This document shows, piece by piece, positions 1 through 10,330 of a stretch of 64,000 bases of DNA. This DNA comes from Closterium sp. NIES-65. Its lineage: Eukaryota > Streptophyta > Zygnematophyceae > Desmidiales > Closteriaceae. Under the pieces are notes generated by a model. That model saw only the letters and a list, made by a program, of their open reading frames with translations. It did no database searches and had not been told where the DNA came from. How positions within the stretch are numbered: the first letter of the stretch is position 1; each line of letters opens with the position of its first letter. Location of the stretch: positions 620,001 to 684,000 of the forward strand of contig CANXME010000106.1 of the NCBI GenBank assembly GCA_948144175.1, given 5' to 3'. The position numbers and the translations under genes are program-made.

Positions 1-329
1 GCCTTAATAAAAAAGTCTGAAACATCAATGTATCTAATGTTTCATTAGAAATGTATTCAATGCTTCATCTGATACTGAAACATACTAGACTAAGGGGATT
101 TTCGGGAGACATTCTCTAACAGTGCGAATTTCTATGTTAGGGCAAATCTTGTGAAAGGGCGAATCTGCAATGTCAGGTGAAATTTCTTAGTGATTGGTCA
201 AAATCATTGTGCTCTGACAGCGCAAATCCGATGTGTCAGAGCGATTTTGATGTGATTGGGCGAAAATCTTGTGCTGTAAGGCGCGGATTTGCAGTTTCAA
301 GCCGATTTTGCATTGGCCTGTGAAGTTCG
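1..329. other. Host spacer, no gene seen
   Basis: This stretch is AT-richer than the rest of the window and shows no convincing coding region, RNA gene or repeat. Short related phrases built on GCGAATCT, GCAAATCC and GCGATTTT recur, which may mark an old degenerate repeat. It ends with GTTCG (325-329), the left target-site duplication of element K. Confidence 0.6.
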
Positions 330-459
330 TGACAAAAGTTAGAAGAAGAAAGAGGGTTGAACTAGCAAGAATGAGGATACAAATAGCAAACCCTAGAAGG
401 GTTGTACTCGCTATAGAGCACCCCACTACAGGCTAGAACAATAAGATAATATTCTGACA
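330..459 (-). repeat. 3' LTR of element K
   Basis: This 130 bp repeat is followed directly by the CACCCCCATAG polypurine-tract side, so it is the 3' LTR of a minus-strand element. Its partner is 1622-1751, with no difference seen. Confidence 0.9.
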
Positions 460-599
460 CACCCCCATAGCCAAAGTGGGGTGTAATCAGCAGAGCAGGC
501 AAAGCAAAACAAGCTCAGGGTGGATCACAATGTCACCACACATTCTGAGCACAAGTTCAAGAAGAAATAGTTTAGAGTTAACAATTATAAGCAAAGCTA

Positions 600-1150
600 G
601 TGGTAGTCACAACGGGCAAGTGAGGAGGAGGAGGGAGAGTGAGGGGAGAGGAGACAGGAGGCGACGGCTGAAGCTGCAGACACACGGGCAACAGGAGGCA
701 GACTAGCACAGCGGCTACCGGACAGCGCCCGGACTACAGGGGTAACAGGCCCCGCGGCTCAAATAGCGGCGGACGGGCAACGGACCCACGGGCGGCTGGC
801 ACAGCTGGCTACGACTGGGCTACCGGGACAGCGCCCCGGACTACAGGTGCTGCTGACGACAAACTGGCAACCTCCGCTCATCCTCCCGCACACAGTCCCA
901 CCCCCCTGATACACACCCACTGCTACACCACTAGCTCTACTCCCACGCACCCCCCTAAAACCCTAAACCCAGTCTCCCACACAACCACCCCCCTCAGCGA
1001 CAGCTGCAGCAGTGGGAGACGAAGGAGGAGGAGGAGAAAGGGAGGAAGGCACACCGGCCACCCCCATACCGCAAGCGGCCCCCTCAGGTCGCCACGACGG
1101 ACGACGGGAAATGGTAGGGGGAGGGGGGGGGGGGGGGGGGAGAGTGGGGC
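600..1150. other. Unassigned interior of element K, possibly captured DNA
   Basis: The segment is unlike the copia elements. It contains an imperfect direct repeat of about 28 bp (713-740 and 817-847, sharing GACAGCGCC and CGGACTACAGG) and two telomere-like units (953-970, CCCTAAA spaced by one base). No open frame shows a recognisable protein. It may be host DNA picked up by K or rearranged leader. I cannot tell which. Confidence 0.4.
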
Positions 1151-1615
1151 CCACGACAGACTTGAGAGGAGAGCGGGGCCGCGACAAGGGGCGGGGCCGC
1201 TTCGAAGGGACGGGGCCGCGACGCAGGGCGGAGCCGCGACTGTAGGGCGGGGCCGCGACTGTAGGGCGGGGCCGCGACGAGGGCGGGGCCGTGTCGGTCG
1301 GGGCGGGGCCGCGACGTAGGGCAGACGCCCGCGAAGGTGGGGCGGGGCCGCGACGGTCGGGGCAGGGCCGCTTCGAGGGGCGGGGCCGCGACGCAGGGCG
1401 GGGCCGCGACATAGGGCGGGGCCGCGTCGAGGGGCGGGGCCGCGACGAAGGGGAGAAGCCCGACGTAGGGCGGGGCCGCGACGTAGAGCAGACGCCCGCC
1501 GCACGCCTCGGGGCGCACAGCGGGCAAAGAACCGCCGCGCGCCCTAGGGCGCACGGCGGGCAGAAAACCGCCGCGCGCCTCGGGGCGCACGGCGGGAAGG
1601 AAAAAAAATCGCACG
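1150..1615 (-). repeat. GC-rich tandem-repeat leader of element K
   Basis: Imperfect units of roughly 15-25 bp centred on GGGGCCGCGAC are repeated about 15-20 times, preceded by a poly-G run near 1123-1140. The array lies where the other family members have their leader, between LTR and gag. The apparent long frames here come from the repeat and are not credible genes. Confidence 0.75.
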
Positions 1616-1621
1616 GCGGCA

Positions 1622-1751
1622 TGACAAAAGTTAGAAGAAGAAAGAGGGTTGAACTAGCAAGAATGAGGATACAAATAGCAAACCCTAGAAGGGTTGTACT
1701 CGCTATAGAGCACCCCACTACAGGCTAGAACAATAAGATAATATTCTGACA
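1622..1751 (-). repeat. 5' LTR of element K
   Basis: 130 bp, identical by eye to 330-459. On the minus strand the sequence after the LTR is TGCCGCCGTG, which is not the TGGTAT-type primer site found in the related elements. Confidence 0.9.
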
Positions 1752-1756
1752 GTTCG

Positions 1757-1857
1757 AACCGAATCACCAGTCAAGAGCACACGCAGAAAATAGAGTCGGT
1801 ACCCGTTTGTACTCTGAGTGATCAGAGCACACTCCCGGAAAACTCTGAAACGTCGGA
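1757..1857. other. Short host spacer between K and A
   Basis: About 100 bp of unique sequence. With the stretch after 9229 it once formed one continuous host region, since GTTAG (1858-1862 and 9225-9229) is the TSD of element A. CTCTGA- and CAGAG-like phrases recur on both sides. Confidence 0.6.
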
Positions 1858-1862
1858 GTTAG

Positions 1863-1997
1863 TGTCAGAACATTATAGCTTATATATTTGTGTAGGCTAT
1901 AGTGGGGTATCCCATAGGGGGTACAACCCAATCAGGGTTTCCTATATGTACTCACTTCATTCATAGTTCATTCATTCTCGTTCTAGTTTCTTTCACA
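1863..1997 (+). repeat. 5' LTR of element A
   Basis: 135 bp, TGTCAG...TTCACA. A TATA-like TATATATTT lies at 1881-1889, only about 18 bp from the LTR start, so the promoter part of the LTR is very short. This sequence or its close relatives recur in the other elements. Confidence 0.95.
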
Positions 1998-2020
1998 TGG
2001 TTTCAGAGCGGTTACGCTCT
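1998..2020 (+). promoter_or_regulatory. Primer-binding site and adjacent hairpin of element A
   Basis: TGGTTTCAGAGCGG follows the LTR directly and resembles the complement of the 3' end of plant initiator-methionine tRNA (TGGTATCAGAGC). AGAGCG (2005-2010) and CGCTCT (2015-2020) can pair across the loop GTTA, so the hairpin overlaps the PBS. The related elements have a hairpin in nearly the same place. Confidence 0.75.
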
Positions 2021-2900
2021 CGGCCTGTGGGTACTACTGCTTCCACTGCTACATGCTCTGTCGCACGCCCCGTGGTGTGCGACGCATTTTCAATCTCGGG
2101 GCGCGCGGCGATTTGCACTTTGGCGCGCGCCTCGGGGCGCGCGACCTCTTTCTTTTCTGGCGCGCCGCCCGTCCCGGCCCCTAGCCGCCCGCGCGGCGCC
2201 CGTCCCGGCCCCTAACCGTACGTGCGCCACCCGTCCCGGCCCTTAGACGCCTGCGCGCCGCCCATCCCGGCCCTTAGACGCCCGCGCGCCGCCCGTCCCG
2301 GCCCTTAGCCGCCCGCGCGCCGCCCGTCCCGACCGCGCGCCGCTGCTCCAGCCCGTCGCCGCCCGTGAGCCGCCCGTCCCGGCCCCACGCCGCCCGTCCC
2401 GGCCCCGCGCCGTCGTCCCGGCCCCCACTCCGCCCGTGCGCCGCCCGGCCCCACGCCGCCCGTGCGCCGCCCGTTCCCGCAGCGCGCCGCCATCCCGGCC
2501 CCACGCCGCACGTGCACCGCCCGTCCCGGCCCCGCGCCGTTGTCCCGGCCCCCACTCCGCCCGTGCGCCGCCCGTCCCGGCCCCACGCCGCCCGTGCGCC
2601 GCCCGTTCCGGCAGCGCGCCGCCGTCCCGGCCCCACGCCGCCCGTGCACCGCCCGTCCCGGCCCCGCGCAGCTGCCCCGGCCCGTCGCCTGCTGCATTGC
2701 CGAGCCACCCCCCCCACTGAGCCGCCGAGCAGCCTAGCAGCCGAGCCGTAGCCGAGCCGCTGAGCAGCCCAGCAGCCGAGCCGCCGAGCCGCCCGAGTCG
2801 CCCGAGCAGCCAAGCCGCCCGGGTCGCCCGAGCCGCCGAGCCGCAGTTGCTGCAGTGCCGCCGTGCCGCCGAGTCGCCAAGTCGCCGAGTCGTCGAGCCT
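2021..2900 (+). repeat. GC-rich tandem-repeat leader of element A
   Basis: Imperfect units of about 30 bp built on CCCGTCCCGGCCCC and CCGCCCGTGCGCCGCC are repeated from about 2160 to 2680, followed by shorter GAGCCGCC-type units up to gag. Frames through it give Arg/Pro/Ala-rich shadows on both strands. The unit is the reverse complement of the unit in the leader of element C. Confidence 0.8.
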
Positions 2901-5900
2901 GCTCTTCCCACCACTGGTGGTCGAGCCATTGACTTTGCAGTCTGGGTTGACGACCTGCAGCTGTACTTGCTGTGCGATGCGGTAGATGAAGTTTCTCTCT
3001 TTGACTTTGTCACTGGCGCTGTCCCTGCCCCTCCTGCTGATGCTGAACCCAGTGTTCACTCCAAGTGGGCCACACGCCATGCTGCTGGACGTCTTGCTGT
3101 GCGTCGCCACCTCCCTTCATCCGAGCGTGCACACTTTAGTCAGTGCAAGACCGCTCAGGCCTTGTACGACGCTGTAGTTGCGCGCTACTCCTCCCCTTCC
3201 TCTGCTACACTGAGCTGCCTCATGCTACCGTACCTCTTCCCTGACCTAGCTGCCTTTCCCACAGTCGCTGACCTCTTTACCCTGCCGTACCTCTAGTGAC
3301 ACTCGCTACCGCGCTGCGCTTCCTGCTGACTTCTGCGCCGCGAACCCCCCTCCCAGGTACATCACCCTCTACTTTCTAGTCACCGGTCTCCCTGCGTCCC
3401 TTCGTGTAGTTAGGGACTAGTTTCTCTCTGTCTGTCCCACCACCCTCACCGTCGGCCTCCTCGAGAAGTCCCTGCTAGCAGCCGAGAAGAGCATAGTCGC
3501 TGTAGGGGCCTCTCGTGGTGACCCTCGCACCCCCATCTTTGAGGGGTGTTCTCCTTCCCCCCTGCTACCCTCTGTCACCTCTGCTGCTGCGGCCGACCTC
3601 GTTGGTTTGGAGTCGGTCGGTGCGGCGTCTGCCCCCAGCGGTAGGCGCCGCTCTGGCAGAGGCAAGGGGGGCAAGGGAGCGGGTGGAGCTAGCGGGGGCG
3701 GTGGCGGAGGAGGTGGGGGCGGCGGGGGGAGTGGGGGTGGCGGTGGAGGTGGTGGCGGGAGTGGAGGTACTAGTGGAGGCGGTGGAGGCGGAGGTGGTGG
3801 CGAAGGTGGCGGTGGGAGCGGCGGGGGCGAGGGTGGCGGTGGCGGCGATGCCGGCGGAGGCGGTGGCGGAGGTGGTGGAGGTGGGCGGAGTGGCTCATCC
3901 CAGCGGAGCAGCACTGGGGGTGGTCAGCGCCAGTAGCAGCAGCAGCAGTAGCAGCAGTAGCAGCAGTAGCAGCGCTCTCGCGACGTCCTCGCCCCTCAGC
4001 AGCTCGGTGAGTGGTACTCGCAGCGTCAGCGTGGTGGGGCGTTTGGTCCCTGCACCTACGTTCTTCGCACCGACGACCGCGCGGGTGAGCAGTGTGGGGG
4101 CACCCACACCGCTCGCCGCTGCTTTGGCCGCCTGACCGACGCTTGGCGCCAGCAGTTTCCGGAGGCCTCTGAGATCCCCCGCTGGGGAGAGCTGTCTAGG
4201 GCTGGTGTAGCTATTTTTGATCTTGACTTTGATGCTATCCTTGCTGCCATGTATGCTGTGACTCTTAGTGATGAGGGTGACTGTTACCGGTGTTTCCCGC
4301 CCGACCCGGGCATTGGTACTGCTGCTCTAGGTGCCAGTGAGGCTACTGCTCTAGGTGCCAGTGAGGCTGCTGCTCTAGGTGCCAGTGCGTCTGTACTCTC
4401 AGGTACTGGTGAGTCTGCACTCTCAGGTGCTGTGTCGGCTTCGGCCTCTCACACCTTCACCCTGGACTCTGGGGCCTCTCGCTCCTTCTTTCGGGACCGC
4501 ACCACTCTCACGCCGCTTAGTCGGCCGGTTGCGGTGTCCTTGGCTGACCCCTCTGGGGGTCCTGTCCTGTCTCGCTTCTCCACAGTCCTCCCGTGTCCGG
4601 CGGCCCCCTCTGGCACCCTGTCTGGTCTCTACCTCCCCTTGTTCTCTACGAGCCTGGTGAGGGGTGCTGACCTACAGGATGCGGGTGTCCACCAGTTCAC
4701 TCCTGCTCGTCAGCGGGTGACACACTGCACAGAGGCTAGAACAGGTCGCCACCTGGCTACGTTTACACGTCAGCCAGGGTCAAGCCTGTACACACTGACC
4801 AATGCTTCTCCTCCAGGTGCTGAGTCTGGTAGGGTCCCTTCGTCAGGTCAGGTGTTTGCTGCAGCGTCCAGGTCTGGTCCTGAGTCTGCCCCCTGTTCGT
4901 GTCGCCGTCTGTCTCACGAGACCCTCCTCTGGCACCACCGCCTTGGCCACCCCTCTCTGCTTCGGCTCAGAGGCATGGCCTCCCGTCTGCTTGTGTAAGG
5001 TCTCCCCCGGTCCCTCCCTCCCCTTCCTCAGTGCCCTGGCCCTGCCTGTGTCCCCTGTGTTGAGGGGCGCCAGCGTGCTGCCCCTCACTCCTCCCAGTTT
5101 CCTCCGACAGAGGCCCCGCTGCAGACGCTTCACATGGACGTGTGGGGCCCAGCCCGCGTCCGTGGACACGGTCAGGAGCGCTACTTCCTGCTCGTTGTTG
5201 ACAACTACTTGCGTTACACCACAGTCTTCCCCTTGCGCAGCAAGGGTGATGTCACTGAGGTGCTGATCGACTGGATCCGCGCAGCTTGTCTCCAGCTCAG
5301 GCAGAGCTTTGGCTCGGACCTTCCTGTTTTGCGTCTGCACTCGGACAGAGGCGGAGAGTTCTCCTCTGGCCTTCTGTGTGCCTACTGTCCTGCGCGAGGC
5401 ATCCGTCAGACCTTCACGCTTCCGGACTCACCGCAGCAAAATGGGATTGCAGAGCGCCGCATCGGCATGGTCATGGACGTCGCTCGTACGTCCATGATGC
5501 ATGCGGCAGCCCCCCATTTTCTGTGGCCGTTTGCGGTCAGGTACGCGGCGCATCAGATCAACCTCCACCCCAGGGTCTCCAGGCCGGAGACCTCCCCAGC
5601 CCTGCTGTGGACGGGGAAGGTTGGCGATGCGTCGGCGTTCCGGGTCTGGGGATCTCGGGTGTTTGTCCGCGACTTGGCTGTGGACAAGCTGTCCCCTCGC
5701 GCTTCTCCCTGCGTCTTCCTAGGGTTCCCCCCCGACGGGCCTGGGTGGCAGTTCTACCACCCCACCTCTCGCTGTGTTCTGTTTTCCCAAAACGTCACGT
5801 TCGACGAGTCGGTGCCCTACTATCGCCTCTTCCCCTACCGCACTCCGTCCCTCCCCCCGCCCCCGCTCTTTCTTGTCCCAGGTCCCCCCCCGGTAGACTC

Positions 5901-8874
5901 CCTCCCCCCTCAGGGTCTTGCCCCTTCAGGTGTGTCCCAGGTAGACGCAGTTGAGCCTGTTGAGGTCACTGGTGACTCTGGTGCTGTGGGTGGTGCTGAG
6001 CCTGGGGGTGCTGAGCCTGGGGGTGCTGAGCCTGGGGGCGCTAAGCCTGGGGGTGCTGAGCCTGGGGGTGCTGAGCCTGGGGGTGCTGAGCCTGGGGGTG
6101 CTGAGCCTGGGGGTGCTGAGCCAGGGGGTGCTACGCGTGGAGGTGCCTTGCCTGGGGGTGCTGGGTCTGGGGGTGCTGAGCCTCGAGGCTCTCTCGGTAC
6201 TTCATCTCGCCGGGAGCCACTCTCTCCACAGGAGCTGCGCGAGTGGTTTGCCCGGCGCTGGAGCCATACTGCTGGTGCTGGAGGTTCGTCGATTACTGAG
6301 GGTGCTGCTGTCGCGGGTCTCGGAGGTGCTCGTCCTGGGGGTATTGGAGCTGCTGGACCTGCGGTTTCGCCTGGAGCTGGTGTTGCTGAGGGTGTTGGCG
6401 CTGAGACTACCACTGGCGGTCCGGCTGGCGGTGCTTCTGGTACTGCTGGGGGTTTTGGAGCTGCTGGGGGTTCTGGAGCTGCTGGGGGTTCTGGTGCTGC
6501 TGGGGGTTTTGGAGCTGCTGGAGGTGCTGCTGGAGGTGCTGCTGGCGCGGGTACTCCTGCTGGGGGTACTGGTCCTATCCCTGCTGTTTCTGGCGTCGCC
6601 ACGCGGCCCCGACCGTACTTCGTTCCGCTCTTGCAGCAGGTTCTTGGTCTTACACCTTCTCCTTGTCCTCCTTCTCTTCCTCCCTTAGAGGGTCCATAGC
6701 CTGTCCAGTCACAGTCACAGCTACAGCCTGCCTCCCCTTTGCCTGCTCCTTCTCCCTACGCTGGTCCTACCGGAGGTCTTCCTGAGCGTCGTGAGCCTGC
6801 GTCTCGTCCTGGGTCGCCGGTTCGTACTGTGCGCGTTGGTGGTCGCGGTTCGCGTCAGCGCCCTCCTCCTGTCCCTGGCACGCACAGGATGTCTCTGCGT
6901 CCGTCCACTGCTCCTCTGCGTGCCCCTTTGCCTTCTCCTCCTGCGTCCTCTCTTCCTGCTCTCGCCGACCCTGCGTCAGACTCTCTTCGTGCGGTCAGTC
7001 CTACTGTCACGCGTCTCCTTGCTATTGCCGTCACTGACCCTTCTTTCGAGTCCACTGCTGCGTCTGCCCTTGTCACTGAGCTTGTCGATTTTGCTGCTCG
7101 CTGTCGTCTAGACTACGCTGCTAGTCTTGTCGCTGAGTCTGAGTCTGCATGTCCTCCGTCCGTCGGGGGTGAGTGTGCCCTTGGCACGGACGTCCTTGAG
7201 GACAGGCAGGAGGAGTTCCAGTGCGTGGCAGCCGCTTCACCTCATCTCGTGTCCGTACTGCTCACCCCTGAGGGAGACCCGGATGCACTTGACATCCCGA
7301 CTCCGCGCTCTTACGCGGAGGCGATAGAGGGTCCCTACTCCTCTCAGTGGCAGGCAGCTATGGATGCTGAGATGGCTTCCTGGAAGTCCACAGGCACCTA
7401 CGTTGACGCTGTCCCCCCTCCTGGGGCGAACATCGTCAGTGGCATGTGGATCTTCAGGGTGAAGCGGCCGCCGGGTTCTCCGCCTGTCTTCAAGGCGCGT
7501 TACGTGGCTCGTGGTTTCAGTCAGCGGCAGGGAGTTGACTACTTTCAGACCTTCTCCCCGACCCCGAAGATGACCACTCTTCGGGTACTACTCCACGTCG
7601 CTGCTCACCGTGACTACGAGCTGCACTCTCTCGACTTCAGCACTGCTTTCTTGCAGGGCAGCCTGCACGAGGAGATCTGGCTGCGGCGCCCTCCTGGCTT
7701 CACTGGGTCTTTCCCTCCCGGTACCTAGTGGAATCTCCGGCGTCCAGTCTACGGTCTCCGCCAGGCACCGCGTGAGTGGCACGACACACTGAGGACTACG
7801 CTCGCGGCTCTTGGGTTTGCTCCTTCTACTGCTGACCCGTCGCTGTTTCTACGCACCGACACTTCTCTGCCGCCGTTCTACATCCTCGTGTACGTCGACG
7901 ACTTGGTCTTTGCCACTACTGACACTGCTGGACTCGCCTACGTGAAGTCCGAGCTGTAGAAGAGACACATGTGCACTGACCTGGGTGAACTGCGCAGCTA
8001 CCTTGGCTTGCAGATCACCCGGGACAGAGCAAAGTGCACCATTACCCTGACTCAGTCACACATGGTGCAGCAGATCCTTCAGCGCTTCGGCTTCACGTAC
8101 TCCTCGCCTCAGGCCACTCCTCTGCCTACTCGCCACTCGCTCTCAGCTCTGCCTTCGGATGAGTCCGTAGAGTCGAGTGGCCCGTATGCAGAGCTTGTTG
8201 GCTGCCTCATGTACCTGATGACCTGCACACGACCTGACCTTGCATACCCTCTTAGCATTCTCGCACGCTATGTTGCTCCTGGGAGACACCGACCAGAGCA
8301 CATGGCTGCAGCGAAGAGGGTGTTGCGCTACTTGTGCAGTATGTCGGGCATGGGGCTAGTGCTTGGAGGGCGGAGTGCAGTGGTCCTCACTGGGCACGCG
8401 GACGCCTCTTGGGCTGACGACCAGGCTACGCAGCGGTCGTCACAGGGTTACACTTTCAGTCTTGGTTCCGGCTCTGTTTCGTGGCGGGCTACCCGCTCGT
8501 CTTCTGTTCTCGGCTCCAGTTGTGAGGCTGAGATCTACGCCGGGGCTATGGCTGCCGAGGAGCTTCGCTGGCTCACCTACCTGCTGACCAACCTTGGAGA
8601 GCCGCCTCGTTCTCCTCCAGTCCTGTACGTAGACAACAAGGCCATGCTGGCCTTGTGTCGAGAGCAGCGACTGGAGCACAGAACAAAGCACATTGCTCTC
8701 CGCTACTTTCTTGCTCGTGAGCTACAGCAGCGTGGACAGTTGCGGCTTGCGTACGTGGCCTCTGAGGCCAACACTGCTGATGTCTTCACCAAGGCACTTG
8801 CGCCTTGTGATCATCAGCGCTTCTGCACTCAGCTGGGTCTTGTGCCTGCCTTGCCTCACTTGCTCACTTCTTGA
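2900..8874 (+). pseudogene. gag-pol remains of element A
   Basis: Parts in order: Gag N-terminal region (about 2915-3600; VWVDDLQLYL, LYDAVVARYSS, LPYLFPDLAAFP), a glycine tract (about 3680-3890), a Cys/His motif region (about 4040-4110), the aspartic protease with LDSGAS (near 4465), the integrase zinc region HHRLGHPS (near 4940), the integrase core (about 5134-5620; MDVWGP, HSDRGGEF, PQQNGIAERR), a long Gly/Glu/Pro linker (about 5940-6600), RT (about 7300-7950; YVDDLVF near 7890) and RNase H (about 8390-8870; DASWADDQATQRSSQG). The frame is broken in about six places, so this is a fossil despite its young LTRs. Confidence 0.9.
5985..6180 (+). repeat. 15 bp coding minisatellite in the linker of element A
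   Basis: The unit CTGGGGGTGCTGAGC is repeated about 13 times with few changes and encodes GGAEP. The same type of repeat stands at the same place in the linkers of C, D, F, I and J, with differing copy number. Confidence 0.9.
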
Positions 8875-9066
8875 CCTTGCTTGTACAGTCACATATATAT
8901 ACTCTTGCTCTTGCTTGCTTAGCCTCTTGTATATATATATATATGTGATCTTGCATGTGAACTGGCCTTCTGGCCTTTGAACTTGTGCTCGGAATGTGTG
9001 GTGACTTTGTGATCCACCCTGAGTTTTGCTTTGCTTTGCTTGACTGGTCTTGTGACCCCTTGTTCT

Positions 9067-9089
9067 CCCCCACTTTGCCTATGGGGGTG
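9067..9089 (+). promoter_or_regulatory. Polypurine tract with hairpin, element A
   Basis: CCCCCA (9067-9072) and TGGGGG (9082-9087) can pair around the nine-base loop CTTTGCCTA, directly before the 3' LTR. The GGGGG side is the polypurine tract. The arrangement is nearly unchanged in K, C, D, E, F, H and I. Confidence 0.7.
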
Positions 9090-9224
9090 TGTCAGAACAT
9101 TATAGCTTATATATTTGTGTAGGCTATAGTGGGGTATCCCATAAGGGGTACAACCCAATCAGGGTTTCCTATATGTACTCACTTCATTCATAGTTCATTC
9201 ATTCTCGTTCTAGTTTCTTTCACA
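9090..9224 (+). repeat. 3' LTR of element A
   Basis: 135 bp, one base different from 1863-1997, followed by the TSD GTTAG at 9225-9229. Confidence 0.95.
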
Positions 9225-9229
9225 GTTAG

Positions 9230-9950
9230 CTCTAAACTTTCTCTGAAAATTACAGAGTTGGGGCCCAAAAATCTCTGATTTTAAGAGACCTCACTTAAAA
9301 AAAAAAATCTGAATTCTCAGAGTTTTTCATGCAAATCAGAGAAATTTCCCTGACTTCTGGGGGCCTGCCCCACTGCGTGCCATTTAATTTCCCACTGGAT
9401 AGCCTGAATTCGCTCAGCTTTCGCCCCTCATTGTGGCTGGCTCACTTTAGTCCGCAATAGGCGATTTGCTCCAGCACACCTGGCAGGTCACTGGTTTTGA
9501 GTCAACTTGAAAACCTCCCAGACGGTTGCGACTTGCGAAGCAGTTCGCAACCTCTTGGTCTAGGTCTGTCAACAGTCGCGACAGTTTACTCGCGACTGTT
9601 GACCTCCGTGCTCTTTGTGTAGTAACGTGGTAGTGGTATGTGTTGCTCCGCTAGGAGCAGGTGCGATAAGGCTACACCTTCAGGAATGTTAAGACACCTT
9701 ACGATTGTTCCAACACTCTTCATGGGTGATCTCGTCATAGGCCTTTATGAGTGATGCGTTCGTTTATGGTAGGGGCATCGGGGGACCTCAGTGGCAGTCT
9801 CGGTCGTGGCTATGTGTGCTTACGAGAGGGCAGCGGCACTAGCCGGGGCGCTGATGGATGGACGTCTACACCATTAAAAAAAAATGTAAAAAGTAGGGAA
9901 GCTAATGTGTGCGAGGCCCGAAAAATGGTGTGGCTTGTCAAACTTATATG
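9230..9950. other. Host spacer with two hairpin-forming inverted repeats
   Basis: No gene is supported. The notable structures are two inverted repeats: GGTTGCGA (9524-9531) with TCGCAACC (9545-9552), and a perfect 14 bp pair (9568-9581 with 9590-9603, arms GTCAACAGTCGCGA) around an 8-base loop. A stretch with recurring CTCTGA and CAGAG phrases lies at 9230-9360. The only open frame, near 9751-9972, has no recognisable motif. Confidence 0.55.
9568..9603. repeat. Perfect 14 bp inverted repeat
   Basis: Arms 9568-9581 and 9590-9603 are exact reverse complements separated by CAGTTTAC. The weaker pair at 9524-9552 lies 15 bp upstream and shares the TCGC/GCGA theme. This could be a miniature DNA element core or an RNA hairpin. 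No TSD is evident. Confidence 0.8.
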
Positions 9951-9954
9951 CATC

Positions 9955-10045
9955 ATGCATGCTGTTATTTAGCCTACAAAAGGTTCAAAAGGGGAACACA
10001 AATTAGGGTTTGCTATTTGTACCTAACCTCTGCTAGTCATACCGT
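9955..10045 (+). repeat. Possible LTR relic of the short-LTR copia family
   Basis: TAGCCTAC, then TTAGGGTTTGCTATTTGTACC and TGCTAGT occur in the same order and spacing as in the plus-sense LTR of element K. No partner, PBS or TSD is visible, so this may be a decayed solo LTR or a chance match. Confidence 0.35.
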
Positions 10046-10330
10046 ATCCCCCCAGAGAACTAGAGGGTAGACGGTGACGAGTGATTGAGGGGGGAGAGGA
10101 GGGCATGCAAGGGAGGGAAGGGAGAAGGGATGGGAAAGGGAAGGGTGGGGCAGGGAAGGGAAGGGCAGCGGGGAGGGCAGGGAAGGGAAAAACAGGATAG
10201 AAGGGGATGAATTGGGTAGATGCGAAGGCAGGGAGTGCAGTGATGGGAAGGAAGGGATGGGAGATGGGAAGGTAGGGTTGTGTGTGAAAAGATGAGAGAA
10301 AGTGTGAGGAGCAAGAACGCGGGATTACGA
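10046..10330. repeat. Purine-rich low-complexity tract
   Basis: The plus strand is dominated by GGGAAGG and GGGAGGG runs with few pyrimidines and could form G-quadruplexes. It lies just beyond the helicase fragment on the minus strand, where it would read as a pyrimidine tract. No gene is seen. Confidence 0.6.

Larger units (their letters stand above)
330..1751 (-). mobile_element. Element K: short non-coding LTR element (TRIM/LARD-like copia derivative)
   Basis: K is bounded by two 130 bp LTRs (330-459 and 1622-1751) that look identical by eye, with TG...CA ends and a perfect 5 bp TSD GTTCG (325-329 and 1752-1756). Next to the left LTR it keeps the polypurine-tract segment and 3' untranslated sequence (460 to about 590) shared with the coding copia elements in this window. 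Next to the right LTR it has a GC-rich repeat leader (about 1150-1615). No gag or pol part is recognisable. The middle (about 600-1150) matches nothing else here. Identical LTRs mean a recent insertion. With no proteins of its own it must have been moved by a relative. Confidence 0.88.
1863..9224 (+). mobile_element. Element A: Ty1/copia LTR retrotransposon, plus strand, broken
   Basis: A is 7.36 kb long with 135 bp LTRs (1863-1997 and 9090-9224) that differ at one base, and a perfect TSD GTTAG. The order of parts is LTR, PBS (1998-2011), GC-rich leader, gag, protease, integrase, reverse transcriptase (RT), RNase H, polypurine tract, LTR. Integrase before RT is diagnostic of Ty1/copia. The single LTR difference implies a young insertion, yet the coding region is broken in about six places. 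It is the only plus-strand coding element in the window. Its LTR and leader unit match those of element C, so the two belong to one subfamily. Confidence 0.95.

Noticed and set aside
953-970. Interstitial telomere repeat
   Set aside because: Only two CCCTAAA units with an extra base between them. Too short to claim telomeric origin, though it fits a plant-type telomere.
1998-2020. A tRNA gene or tRNA-derived SINE at the PBS
   Set aside because: Only the 12-14 bases complementary to a tRNA 3' end are present, directly after an LTR. No cloverleaf can be drawn.
2243-3110. Long Arg/Gly/Ala-rich frames opposite the leader of element A, and similar frames in the leaders of B, C, E, F and H
   Set aside because: They arise from GC-rich tandem repeats that leave several frames open on both strands. 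No domain, no start context and no conservation between elements.
3417-3914. Proline-rich antisense frames opposite the glycine tracts (also at 12375, 21084, 30495, 39963, 43088, 55677 and 58969)
   Set aside because: The GGN codons of the glycine tract read as CCN on the other strand. They are shadows of gag.
9751-9972. A 73-codon plus-strand frame in host spacer
   Set aside because: No recognisable motif, and it ends near a possible LTR relic. Length is within chance expectation.
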